Below are positions 25,125 through 32,537 of a stretch of DNA of 32,537 nucleotides, piece by piece. The stretch comes from an uncultured Gammaproteobacteria bacterium (GTDB lineage: Bacteria > Pseudomonadota > Gammaproteobacteria > Xanthomonadales > Xanthomonadaceae). The stretch is taken from positions 1 to 32,537 of the forward strand of contig CAMPGW010000025.1 in NCBI GenBank assembly GCA_946885735.1, written 5' to 3'. The stretch's first letter is position 1. Each line of letters starts with the position of its first letter. The notes beneath the pieces are model-generated. The model saw only the letters and a list, made by a program, of their open reading frames with translations, made no database searches and was not told the DNA's origin. A program made the position numbers and the translations under genes.

Positions 25125-25985
25125 CTAGTCGCCCTGTTCGGCCGCCGCTTCCCGGCCCTGCTGGCGGATGATCGCTTCCTGCCGCGCGTCCTCGATGGAC
25201 AACAGCACGGCGCCGACGTCGGCCTTGCGGGTATCGAAACGGAAACGGCCGGTGAGCGCCGTCTCCGGCTGCAGCTCGCCCTTCTCGAACAGCGCCCACA
25301 TCTCCTCGCCGTAATGAAGGGTTTCGAGCTCGGGCGCGAAGCGCGCCAGGCTGGCGCGCAGGTTGTTGACGTCGCGCAGCAACATGGCGCGCGCGTTGTT
25401 GTTGCCGGCGGCGCTGACCGCCTGCGGCAGGTCGATGATCACCGGACCCTCCGGCGCAACCAGCACGTTGTATTCGGACAGGTCGCCGTGGATCAGGCCG
25501 AGGCTGAGCATGCGCACGACCTGTCGCACCAGGAAGGTGAAGAACTCGCGCGCCTGCGCGGCTTCGAGCTCGACCTCGCCCAGCCGCGGCGCGCTGTGGC
25601 CCTCGGCGTCGGTGATCAGTTCCATCACCAGCACGCCGTTGTAGAAGCCGTGCGGCTTCGGCACCCGCACGTTGGCGCCGTGCAGCGCGTACAGCGCATC
25701 CACTTCGGCGTTCTTCCACGCCGACTCCATTGTCTTGCGGCCGAACTTGCTGCCTTTTTCGATGGCGCGCGACTGCCGGCTACCGCGCACCTTGCGGCCT
25801 TCCTGGTATTGCGCGCGCGCCTGGAAGCTGCGCTGGGCCAGGTCCTTGTAGACCTTGGCGCAGCGGATCTCGTCGCCGCAGCGCACGACGTAGACCGAGG
25901 CCTCCTTGCCGCTCTTGAGCGGCCGCAGAACGGCGTCGATGACGCCATCCTCGATCAGGGGCTGCAGGCCGGCGGGAATCTTCAT
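25125..25985 (-). CDS. RIO1-type serine/threonine protein kinase
   Basis: This 286-residue cytoplasmic atypical kinase is of the bacterial RIO1 group. The N-terminal segment MKIPAGLQPLIEDGVIDAVLRPLKSGKEASVYVV contains the RIO-type nucleotide loop GKEASVY in place of a glycine-rich loop. The ATP-anchoring lysine is in CAKVYKD. The hinge is around VLVMELI, the catalytic loop is LIHGDLSEYNVLV with the catalytic Asp, and the metal-binding Asp lies in VIIDLPQAV. A C-terminal tail of about 60 residues follows (from EMWALFEKGELQP) and may be specific to bacterial members. The ATG at 25985 has only a weak upstream AGG. The gene lies 63 bases after the mal operon on the same strand, so readthrough is possible, but no functional link to sugar use is evident. 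The substrate is unknown. Confidence 0.92.
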   Translation of the reverse strand: MKIPAGLQPLIEDGVIDAVLRPLKSGKEASVYVVRCGDEIRCAKVYKDLAQRSFQARAQYQEGRKVRGSRQSRAIEKGSKFGRKTMESAWKNAEVDALYALHGANVRVPKPHGFYNGVLVMELITDAEGHSAPRLGEVELEAAQAREFFTFLVRQVVRMLSLGLIHGDLSEYNVLVAPEGPVIIDLPQAVSAAGNNNARAMLLRDVNNLRASLARFAPELETLHYGEEMWALFEKGELQPETALTGRFRFDTRKADVGAVLLSIEDARQEAIIRQQGREAAAEQGD

Positions 25986-26034
25986 GGGGGGACGACCTGG
26001 GGGCGAGCCGCATTATTGCCCGGATGCCGGCCAC

Positions 26035-26049
26035 ACGCCGCGCCGGCGT
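26035..26049 (-). terminator. Weak hairpin at the end of the mal operon
   Basis: Six-base arms 26035-26040 and 26044-26049 pair around a 3-base loop, starting in the stop codon of the GH13 gene. No T run follows on the minus strand. It may slow transcription but would not be a complete terminator before the RIO kinase gene. Confidence 0.25.
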
Positions 26050-27545
26050 CAGGGAACGCGCTTGTAGGCCGTGTAGCCGTGCGCGGCGGCGGTATCCGGC
26101 GCCAGCACCCGCACGCCATGCGGCGGCAGCGTCAGGCGCAGGAAGGCGGAGGTGACGATCACCGGTGGAGCGTCGGGCTCGAGCAGGTCGTGCAACCGAC
26201 CCATGTTCATCAGCCGCGAATCGGGCACCAGCACGGTCTCGGTCACGGAATCCGGGGTCGGGTTGGCCAGCACCAGCACGCTGTCGGCGGTGCGGTCGGT
26301 ATGGCGCTCGAAGGCGAGCAAGCAGTCGGCTTCCAGCAGCCGGAAGTCGCCAATGCGCAGCGCGCAGTGGCGGCGTCGCAGGGCGATCAGCGCGCGCATC
26401 CAGGCCAGCTCCGGGTGGGCGTCACGGACGCGGTCCCAGCGCATCGGCGCGCGCATTTCCGGATCGTCGCCGCCCTCCATCGCCACTTCGCTGCCGTAGT
26501 ACAGGTTGGGCGAGCCCGGCAGGGTGAACTGCAGCACCTGCGCAAGCCGACGCGGGCCGAGGGCGGGTAGCACGCTCGCCAGTCGCGGTGTGTCGTGGTT
26601 GTCGAGCATCAGCCAGGACTTGAGCATGGGCTCGATGCCGGCGTCGGCGACCAGGCGCGCGAGCATGCGCGCACCGGCAGCGGCGGTGATCTCGCCGCCG
26701 GCGATGCGCAGCACCAGTTCGCGCATCGTGAAGCCGACCACGCCATCGAGGCAGCGCAGCCATTCGGCGGGATAGTTGCCGATCTCGCCGACCACCAGCG
26801 AGCCGGGCTTGCGCCGGTGCGCCGCCTGCGTCAGCGCGCCGAGCCACTCGAAGCCGAGGTCGTAGGCGACGTCCAGCCGCCAGCCATCCACGCCGCGCGC
26901 GAGGTAGGACTGCACGACTGACTCCTCGGCCTCGTAGAGGAAGGCGCGCACCGCAGGATTTTCCAGGTTGAGTTCCGGCAGGTTGCGCGCGTCCATCCAG
27001 CCGCGCGCGTCGGTGCCATCGCCGAGCCAGGCGAACCAGTCGCGGTGGGCGCCGCCCGGATCGGCGCGCGCCTGCTCGAACATGGCGGCCCGACGGCCCA
27101 TGTGGTTGAACACGCCGTCGAGCACGATCTTCATCCCGTTCGCGTGCACGTCGGCGATCAGGGCGTCCAGCGCCTGCAGGTCGCCATACTCCGGCGAGAC
27201 GCGGTGGTAGTCGCTGGCGTCGTATTTGTGGTTGGTCCAGGCATCGTGGATCGGATTGAGATACAGCACGTCCACGCCAAGATCGCGCAAGTGGTCGAGC
27301 CGACCGCGCAGGCTGTCGAGGTCGCCGCCCCAGAAGTCGATCTCGTGGCTCCAGACGCCGTGCTCGGCGAGGTACTCCCCGCGCACCGGCAGTTCGTCCC
27401 AGGCACGCAAGCGCCGCGGCGCGGCGTAGTGCCCGCGCTTGGCCTCGAGCCCGCTCGACGGCGCGAACCGGTCCACCAATACCTGGTACACGAGCGCGCC
27501 ATTGCGCCAGTCGTTCTCGCGCGCGGCGTAGCGGTCGGCGTGCAC
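26049..27545 (-). CDS. Cytoplasmic GH13 alpha-glucosidase/maltodextrinase
   Basis: This 498-residue GH13 enzyme has no signal peptide and so acts in the cytoplasm on imported maltodextrins. It starts with NDWRNGALVYQVLVDRF and contains all conserved regions: DGVFNH (143-148), GWRLD with nucleophile D225, GEIGNYP with acid/base E254, and DNHD (315-318) with D318. The loop YLNPIHDAWTNHKYDASDYHRVSPEYG resembles neopullulanases and maltodextrin glucosidases (MalZ-like), but the N-terminal starch-binding domain of neopullulanase is absent. It would produce glucose and maltose for the glucokinase encoded elsewhere in the window. The GTG start lies one base after the malG stop, with GAAGGG ahead, so it is the last gene of the malKEFG operon. 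Exact specificity (alpha-glucosidase, cyclomaltodextrinase or maltogenic amylase) is open. Confidence 0.9.
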   Translation of the reverse strand: MHADRYAARENDWRNGALVYQVLVDRFAPSSGLEAKRGHYAAPRRLRAWDELPVRGEYLAEHGVWSHEIDFWGGDLDSLRGRLDHLRDLGVDVLYLNPIHDAWTNHKYDASDYHRVSPEYGDLQALDALIADVHANGMKIVLDGVFNHMGRRAAMFEQARADPGGAHRDWFAWLGDGTDARGWMDARNLPELNLENPAVRAFLYEAEESVVQSYLARGVDGWRLDVAYDLGFEWLGALTQAAHRRKPGSLVVGEIGNYPAEWLRCLDGVVGFTMRELVLRIAGGEITAAAGARMLARLVADAGIEPMLKSWLMLDNHDTPRLASVLPALGPRRLAQVLQFTLPGSPNLYYGSEVAMEGGDDPEMRAPMRWDRVRDAHPELAWMRALIALRRRHCALRIGDFRLLEADCLLAFERHTDRTADSVLVLANPTPDSVTETVLVPDSRLMNMGRLHDLLEPDAPPVIVTSAFLRLTLPPHGVRVLAPDTAAAHGYTAYKRVP

Positions 27546-27546
27546 G

Positions 27547-28437
27547 TCAGCCCTTCACGCCGCCCGAGGTCAGGCCGGACACGATCCAGCGCTGCGCCGC
27601 CAGGAACACCAGCGTGATCGGCAGGCCCGACAGCACCGCCGCCGCGGCGAAGTCGCCCCACAGGTACTTCTGCTCGTACAGGTAGTACTTCGATCCCACG
27701 GCCAGGGTCAGGTTGTCCTCCTCGCGCAACAGCACCGAGGCCACCGGATACTCGATGATCGTGCCGATGAAGGCGAGCAGGAACACCACCATCAGGATCG
27801 GCACCGCCATCGGCAGCAGCACGTGGCGGAAGGCCTGCCAGTGGGTGGCCCCGTCCACCTTCGCGCATTCCTCGATCTCGACCGGGATGGTCTCGAAGTA
27901 GCCGCGGATGGTCCAGACGTGGATCGCCACGCCGCCGAGGTAGGCCAGGATCAGGCCCGCGTGCGTTTCGATGCCCAGCCACGGCAGGTAGGAGCCGATG
28001 GCGTCGAAGATCGCGTAGATGGCCACCAGCGCCAGCACCGCCGGGAACATCTGCAGCAGGAGCATCGAATTGAGAATCGCGGCCTTGTAGCGGAAGCGCA
28101 GACGCGCGAAGGCGTAGGCCGCGGTGGTCGAGATGGCGACGATCAGCAGGGCCGAGATGCCGGCCACCTTGATCGAATTGAACAGCCAGCGCAGCACCGG
28201 GAAGGGCGGCGTCACCAGGCTGCCGTCGGCGGCCTGGTAGGAAATGCCGAGCGCCAGCTTCCAGTGCTCCAGGCTGATCGTCTCCGGGATCAGCGTGCCG
28301 GTGGAGAAGTTGCCCGGCCGCAGGGAGATGGACACCACCGCCAGCAGCGGGAACAGGGTGACCGCGATCAGCGTGATCAAGCCGGCGTGCGCGGCGACGA
28401 TGCGCCAGCGCTGGCCCCGTCCGGTCACGATCGCCAT
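27547..28437 (-). CDS. malG: Maltose/maltodextrin ABC transporter permease MalG
   Basis: This 296-residue inner-membrane permease has the same length as E. coli MalG. It has six predicted membrane segments, starting with [24 protein letters not shown], and a periplasmic loop ([37 protein letters not shown]) similar in layout to MalG. The cytoplasmic EAA loop that docks on MalK is [21 protein letters not shown] in two parts (EECAKVDGA and the following LLP end), at 189-209. The C-terminus ends [10 protein letters not shown], matching the MalG tail that reaches into the MalK dimer. The gene follows malF by 13 bases and is followed one base later by the GH13 gene. The call is firm from sequence and operon order. 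Confidence 0.95.
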   Translation of the reverse strand: MAIVTGRGQRWRIVAAHAGLITLIAVTLFPLLAVVSISLRPGNFSTGTLIPETISLEHWKLALGISYQAADGSLVTPPFPVLRWLFNSIKVAGISALLIVAISTTAAYAFARLRFRYKAAILNSMLLLQMFPAVLALVAIYAIFDAIGSYLPWLGIETHAGLILAYLGGVAIHVWTIRGYFETIPVEIEECAKVDGATHWQAFRHVLLPMAVPILMVVFLLAFIGTIIEYPVASVLLREEDNLTLAVGSKYYLYEQKYLWGDFAAAAVLSGLPITLVFLAAQRWIVSGLTSGGVKG

Positions 28438-28450
28438 GGCGCGACCCTCC

Positions 28451-30019
28451 TCATTTCAAATCCTGGTTGACGCGGGCGATGCGCAGGTGGGCGAGCGAGA
28501 GCATCGCCACCAGGATGAAGATCATCGTGGAAATCGCAGCCGCCAAGCCGAAGTTCTGTCCCGAGTCCTGGAAGGCGATGCGGTAGGTGTAGGACACCAG
28601 GATGTCGGTGGTGCCGGCGGGGATCTTGGTGTTGAGGAAGTCCGGCCGGCCGTCGGTGAGCAGCGAGATCACCACGAAATTGTTGAAGTTGTAGGCGAAG
28701 GCGGCGATCAGCAGCGGCATCAGCGGCTTGACGATCAGCGGCGCGGTGATCTTGAAGAAGTTGGCCAGCGGGCTGGCGCCGGCGATCGCCGAGGCCTCGT
28801 AGAGGTCGGCGGGAATGGCCTTTATCAGCCCAGTGCACAGCACCATGATGAAGGGATAGCCGAGCCAGGTGTTGACGATCAGCAACATGGTCTTGGCCAG
28901 GAGTGGATCGGCGAACCAGGCCGGCTTGATGCCGAACAGCGCATTTAGTATGGCGTTGATCTCGCCGAAGTTCTGGTTGAACAGGCCCTTGAACACCAGG
29001 ATCGAGATGAAGCCGGGCACCGCGTAGGGCAGGAACAGCAGGGTGCGATAGAGCGTGCGGAAGCGCAGCGCCTCCCAGTTCAGCACGACGGCGAGTGTCA
29101 GGCCCAGGATCAGCGAGAACACCACCGTCAGGGTCGCGAAGGCGAGCGTCCAGCCGAAGATCGCCAGGAACGGACCGCGGAAGTCCGGGTCCGAGAACAT
29201 GCGCACGTAGTTGGCGAAGCCGACCGTGACCTTGAAGCCGGGCTGCAGGCGGGCGCCATCGGCCGTCTCGAAGAAGCCGGTGTCGAGGTTGGCGCGATAC
29301 GCCTCGCCGGTCGCGGTGTTCACCAGCCCGCCGTCGGCGCGCGGCGTCCACACCGGCACCAGTTCGCCGAACTCGCGCACGCCGGCATAGCTGAGCAGGC
29401 TGCCGTCCGGCAGCTTGAGCTGCAGTCGCCGCAGCACGTCGCGATGCTTGAGTACCTCGCGCAAGGGCAGCGGCGCATTGATGTGGAAGCTGGCCTGGTC
29501 GGGCGCCAGCATCTGCGTCTGCGCCGGGGGTGAGGGCGCGCGCAGGGCGAGCGGGCCCGACACCAGCGCCTGCGCCTGCAATGCGGACCAGCGCGCCGGA
29601 TCCCGTTCGTCCTGCGGCTCGTGCAGGGGCGTGAGCACGATGCGGAACTCGTTGCCATCCGCATGCAGCGTGTACGACAGCGTGGAGCCTTCCTTCGGCA
29701 GCGCCTGCTCGAGCAGGTAGTCGCGCGCGCGTTCCTGGCTGAGCAGGTTGTTGGACGAGTAGTTGGTGAAGCCGATCTGCACCGTGTACAGCAGCGGGAA
29801 GGCGACGAACAGCAACATGCCCGCCAGCCCCGGGAACAAGTAGCGATAGGCGAAGGCGGCGTTCGAGAGGTAGACGTAGAAGCCGGTGCCCGCCAGCGCC
29901 AGCACCGCCAGCGCCCACAACGGATGCCCGGCCATCGTGATGTTGAAAGCCAGGAACAGGAAGCCCGCCGCCAGCGCCGACGCCAGCAGCCAGGACAGGG
30001 CGCGCGGCGCGCCGCTCAC
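28451..30019 (-). CDS. malF: Maltose/maltodextrin ABC transporter permease MalF
   Basis: This 522-residue permease is close to the 514 of E. coli MalF. The GTG start at 30019 overlaps the malE stop as GTGA and gives [20 protein letters not shown]. An open frame upstream inside malE has no support. Three N-terminal membrane segments lie in 10-83. A large periplasmic domain spans about 85-275, the P2 domain typical of enteric-type MalF, which contacts MalE. The remaining segments follow, with the EAA loop [20 protein letters not shown] at 408-427. Landmarks shared with MalF include [28 protein letters not shown] and [17 protein letters not shown]. The P2 domain places it with the enteric MalF type rather than the short permeases seen at the left edge of the window. 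Confidence 0.95.
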   Translation of the reverse strand: MSGAPRALSWLLASALAAGFLFLAFNITMAGHPLWALAVLALAGTGFYVYLSNAAFAYRYLFPGLAGMLLFVAFPLLYTVQIGFTNYSSNNLLSQERARDYLLEQALPKEGSTLSYTLHADGNEFRIVLTPLHEPQDERDPARWSALQAQALVSGPLALRAPSPPAQTQMLAPDQASFHINAPLPLREVLKHRDVLRRLQLKLPDGSLLSYAGVREFGELVPVWTPRADGGLVNTATGEAYRANLDTGFFETADGARLQPGFKVTVGFANYVRMFSDPDFRGPFLAIFGWTLAFATLTVVFSLILGLTLAVVLNWEALRFRTLYRTLLFLPYAVPGFISILVFKGLFNQNFGEINAILNALFGIKPAWFADPLLAKTMLLIVNTWLGYPFIMVLCTGLIKAIPADLYEASAIAGASPLANFFKITAPLIVKPLMPLLIAAFAYNFNNFVVISLLTDGRPDFLNTKIPAGTTDILVSYTYRIAFQDSGQNFGLAAAISTMIFILVAMLSLAHLRIARVNQDLK

Positions 30020-31233
30020 CGGGTCTTGATCCGCGCCGCGGCGCCGTCGAGCGCCGCCTTGGGCGACTGCCGGCCCTGGGTAATGGCCTCGAGCGCGGCA
30101 TCCATCGCGGTCCAGAACTTGCCGGTCTCCGGGATGTTCGGGATCGGCTCGCCGCGGCGCGCGTTTTCCATCGTCGCCTCGATGTTGGGGTCGCGCGCCA
30201 GCTCGGCGTAGAAGGCCTTGTTGGCGGGCGTGCCCAGCGGCACGTCGGCATTGATGGTCTTCAGGCTGTCCACCCGCAACAGCCATTGCTCGATGAACTC
30301 GCGCGCGATGTCCTTGACCTGGCTGGGCGCGGTGATCATGCAGCCGAGCACGCCGACCAGGGGCTTGGCCGGCTTGCCGCCGATGCTCGGGACCGGCGCC
30401 ACGCCGAAGTCGATGCCGGTGCGGCGCGCGTTGTCCCAGGCCCAGGGCCCGGAGATCATCATCGCCACTTCGCCGCGGCTGAAGGCACTTTCCATTTCCG
30501 CATAACCGGCGCCGCGCGGCATCTGGCCGTTGCGCACCAGGTCGGCCAGCACGGTCGCACCGCGCACCGCGCCGGGTGTGTTCACCCCGACGTCGCGCGG
30601 GTCGAGGTTGCCCTCGGCGTCGCGGCCGAAGATGTAGCCGCCGCCAGCGGCCATCAGCGCCCAGCTGAAGAAGCTCTTGTCGTAGTCCCAGAGGATGGCC
30701 TTCTTGCCGCGGGCGGCGAGCCGGCGATCCAGTGCGGGGATGTCCTCGAATCGCGTCGGCGGCGTCGGCAACAGGGCCTTGTTGTAGATCAGGCCGATCG
30801 CCTCGATCGCCAACGGATAGCCCCAGGTCTGGCCTTGGTACTCAAAAGCCTTCCACGCCGAGTCCTCGATCTCGCCGCGGATGCGCGCGGATGGACGGAC
30901 CGGAACGATGAGTCCGGAGCGCGCCCATTCGCCGGTGCGGTCGTGCGGCCAGCAGAAGATGTCCGGGCCCTTGCCGGCGCCGGTCGAACTCTGGAACTTG
31001 TCGGGCGCGCCTTCCGGATGCTGCACGGTGACGCGCACGCCGGACGCGCGCGCGAAGGCGTCGCCGACCTTCTGCAAACCGTTGTAGCCCTTGTCGCCGT
31101 TGATCCACACCAGCAGCTTGAGCTCGTCGGCCCGCGCGGCCGGCGCGCAGGCCAGCAGCAGGACTGCGCACAGGCCGGCGAGGGCGCCGGCGCGCGGCCG
31201 CGCGCGCGGCGACGGTCCGGCCGCGGGATTCAC
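30016..31233 (-). CDS. malE: Maltose/maltodextrin-binding periplasmic protein MalE
   Basis: This 405-residue protein has a signal peptide cleaved at about residue 35 (LLLACAPAARA-DELK), which leaves roughly 370 residues, the size of mature E. coli MalE. The GTG at 31233 overlaps the malK stop as GTGA. The protein follows MalE closely: LLVWINGDKGYNGL, GPDIFCWPHDR, YPLAIEAIGLIYNKALLP, DVGVNTPGAV, ISGPWAWDNAR, KPLVGVLG, ATMENARRGEPIPNIP and GKFWTAMDAA. The three tryptophans that stack on maltodextrin rings have counterparts in FCWPHD, GPWAW and GKFW. A Cys lies in LLLAC, but the position before it is Leu-Ala rather than a good lipobox, so a soluble periplasmic form is more likely. It delivers maltodextrins to MalFGK. 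Confidence 0.95.
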   Translation of the reverse strand: MNPAAGPSPRARPRAGALAGLCAVLLLACAPAARADELKLLVWINGDKGYNGLQKVGDAFARASGVRVTVQHPEGAPDKFQSSTGAGKGPDIFCWPHDRTGEWARSGLIVPVRPSARIRGEIEDSAWKAFEYQGQTWGYPLAIEAIGLIYNKALLPTPPTRFEDIPALDRRLAARGKKAILWDYDKSFFSWALMAAGGGYIFGRDAEGNLDPRDVGVNTPGAVRGATVLADLVRNGQMPRGAGYAEMESAFSRGEVAMMISGPWAWDNARRTGIDFGVAPVPSIGGKPAKPLVGVLGCMITAPSQVKDIAREFIEQWLLRVDSLKTINADVPLGTPANKAFYAELARDPNIEATMENARRGEPIPNIPETGKFWTAMDAALEAITQGRQSPKAALDGAAARIKTR

Positions 31234-32351
31234 GCGGCGTCGGCGCCGACGGCCGGCGTGCGACGCAGGCGCGGGAAGGCGCGGCCGTCCTCGCCGAACA
31301 GGTAGGCATCGGCCGCCGCCACGCCGAGCGGCAGCACGTCGCCGGCTTTCACCCGCGACTGTCCGCTGAGCGTGCAGGTCAGCGCCTCGTCCACGCCGGC
31401 GAGGGTGCAGTAGGCCTGGGTGGACGAGCCCAGCGACTCGACGAAGGTCACCGTCGCGGACATCAGGTTGGGTCCGCCGTTGATGCGCAGGTGTTCCGGT
31501 CGCGCACCGAGCGTCACCGCATCGCCGATGGCAGCGCCCGAGGCGTCCACGTCGCAATGGATCACCTCGCCGGAAGCCAGCTGCACGTTGGCGCCGGTCG
31601 CGGAACGCTCCATCACCCGCGCCGGGATGAAGTTCATCCGTGGCGAACCGATGAAGCCGGCCACGAACAGGTTGTCGGGATGCTCATAGAGCTCGAGTGG
31701 CGAACCCACCTGCTCGATTCGGCCCGCATTGAGCACGACGATGCGGTCCGCGAGCGTCATCGCCTCGACCTGGTCGTGGGTGACGTAGACCATGGTGGTC
31801 TTCAAATCCTGGTGCAGCTTGGCGAACTCGTAGCGCATGCGCACGCGCAGGGCGGTGTCGAGGTTCGACAGCGGCTCGTCAAAAAGGAAGACCTCGGGCT
31901 TGCGCACGATCGCGCGGCCGATCGCCACGCGCTGGCGCTGGCCGCCGGAAAGATCCTTGGGCTTGCGCTCGAGCAGGTGCTCGATGTGCAGCAGGCGCGC
32001 GGCGTTGCGCACCTCGCGCTCGATCTCGTCCTTCGGCACCTTGGCCAGCTTCAGGCCGAAGGCCATGTTGTCGAACAGGTTCATGTGCGGGTAGAGCGCA
32101 TAGCTCTGGAACACCATCGCGATGCCGCGCTCGGCCGGCGGCACCTCGTTGACCACCCGGCCGCCGATGCGCAGTTCGCCCGCGCTGATCTCCTCCAGCC
32201 CGGCGATGACCCGCAGCAGGGTGGACTTGCCGCAACCGGAAGGCCCGACGAAGACCATGAACTCGCCATCGCGGATCTGCAGGTCCACCCCGTGCAGGAT
32301 CCGGACCGGCCCGAAATCCTTGACGATTCCGGCCAGCGCTACGTCCGCCAT
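31230..32351 (-). CDS. malK: Maltose/maltodextrin ABC transporter ATPase MalK
   Basis: This 373-residue ATPase (E. coli MalK is 371) energises maltodextrin import from the cytoplasmic face. The ATG at 32351 with GGAGGGG just ahead is preferred to an ATG at 32450, whose extra 33 residues would cover the operator. The motifs are intact and at MalK positions: Walker A GPSGCGKST (36-44), Q-loop Q82, signature LSGGQ (134-138), Walker B FLFDEP with D158 and E159, and switch H192 in VTHDQ. The C-terminal TOBE/regulatory domain from about 235 contains LGARPEHLRI and is long enough to hold regulatory-subunit contacts. It is the first gene of the operon malK-malE-malF-malG-GH13, and it overlaps malE by GTGA. 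It could also serve other sugar permeases, such as the left-edge importer. Confidence 0.96.
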   Translation of the reverse strand: MADVALAGIVKDFGPVRILHGVDLQIRDGEFMVFVGPSGCGKSTLLRVIAGLEEISAGELRIGGRVVNEVPPAERGIAMVFQSYALYPHMNLFDNMAFGLKLAKVPKDEIEREVRNAARLLHIEHLLERKPKDLSGGQRQRVAIGRAIVRKPEVFLFDEPLSNLDTALRVRMRYEFAKLHQDLKTTMVYVTHDQVEAMTLADRIVVLNAGRIEQVGSPLELYEHPDNLFVAGFIGSPRMNFIPARVMERSATGANVQLASGEVIHCDVDASGAAIGDAVTLGARPEHLRINGGPNLMSATVTFVESLGSSTQAYCTLAGVDEALTCTLSGQSRVKAGDVLPLGVAAADAYLFGEDGRAFPRLRRTPAVGADAA

Positions 32352-32392
32352 GTCACCCCTCCGTGCCGCGGCACTATTCGAGACTTCGCAAT

Positions 32393-32405
32393 GTAGTTTA
32401 ACGAC
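32393..32405. promoter_or_regulatory. HexR-like operator proximal to malK
   Basis: GTAGTTTAACGAC, inside the 15-base TGTAGTTTAACGACA, differs from the perfect palindrome at 12101-12113 by a single base. It lies 42 bases before the malK start. On the minus strand it runs directly into TACATT, a possible -10 (4 of 6), placed relative to the palindrome as TACCCT is in the amylase promoter. No matching -35 is seen. Confidence 0.68.
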
Positions 32406-32490
32406 AAGCACGGGGGCCGGACTGCTGCAGGCGCACAATTTGCCCGGCACCGGCCCGCTTCGCTAAGATCGGCAGCGTGGCGGACGGCGC

Positions 32491-32503
32491 GTAATTAAAC
32501 TAC
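32491..32503. promoter_or_regulatory. HexR-like operator distal to malK
   Basis: GTAATTAAACTAC fits GTArTTnAAyTAC fully and differs from the recalled HexR core GTAATTAAATTAC at one base. It is centred 98 bases from the malK-proximal site, a distance that would allow looping. It might also serve a divergent gene beyond the right edge. The remaining bases to 32537 show no gene. Confidence 0.65.
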
Positions 32504-32537
32504 AAAAACGCCGCCGAACGCCGGATACTCCACCGAC

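Noticed and set aside
31143..31149. Possible lipoprotein cysteine in the MalE signal (LLLAC)
   Set aside because: The residue before the last lipobox position is Leu and a good signal peptidase I site (ARA-DE) follows, giving the expected mature length.
32352..32450. N-terminal extension of MalK to ATG 32450
   Set aside because: The added 33 residues are not part of MalK. They overlap the HexR-like site, and the inner ATG has a good ribosome site.
1..32537. Search for CRISPR arrays, tRNAs, transposases, phage or defence genes
   Set aside because: No regularly spaced repeats, cloverleaf sequences, transposase motifs or terminal inverted repeats were seen by eye.

Overview
The window is uniformly GC-rich DNA from a Gram-negative bacterium. 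The most likely source is the Lysobacteraceae/Xanthomonadaceae (Lysobacter, Luteimonas or similar). The reasons are a Xanthomonas/Caulobacter-type TonB receptor, an Oar-like TonB receptor, an alpha-2-macroglobulin/PBP1C pair, frequent GTG starts and abundant 4-bp gene overlaps. This placement is an inference from gene content, not a phylogeny. No tRNA, rRNA, CRISPR array, insertion sequence or phage gene was seen, and no stretch above 300 bases lacks a gene.

Left block (1-7433, all minus strand). A LacI-type regulator is followed by an Oar-like TonB-dependent receptor, a lipoprotein glycoamylase-domain hydrolase (related to GH144 endo-beta-1,2-glucanases), a lipoprotein sugar-binding protein and the first part of a sugar ABC permease cut by the window edge. 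The last three are tightly overlapped. Two matching LacI-type operators lie before lacI and before the receptor gene. This reads as one self-regulated glucan-uptake locus. Beta-1,2-glucan or an oligosaccharide of it is the best substrate guess.

Middle block (7477-15226). An exported modular GH13 alpha-amylase and a glucokinase fused to an RpiR/HexR-type regulator form a minus-strand operon. They are divergent from a TonB-dependent receptor of the maltodextrin type, which ends at a strong intrinsic terminator. The shared intergenic region carries two palindromes resembling the HexR consensus.

Housekeeping block (15254-25985). This holds a YjbR-like protein, an aldo/keto reductase, an inner-membrane-anchored alpha-2-macroglobulin overlapping pbpC (PBP1C), a 44-residue exported small protein and a RIO1-type kinase.

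Right block (26049-32537, minus strand). malK-malE-malF-malG is very similar to the E. coli maltose transporter and is followed by a cytoplasmic GH13 enzyme. Two more HexR-like palindromes lie upstream of malK.

Together the middle and right blocks make a complete starch route. Exported amylase cuts starch, the TonB receptor takes maltodextrins across the outer membrane, MalEFGK takes them across the inner membrane, cytoplasmic GH13 cuts them to glucose, and glucokinase makes glucose 6-phosphate. The main observation is that the palindrome upstream of all these genes fits the regulator fused to the glucokinase, which suggests one enzyme-regulator protein controls the whole pathway.
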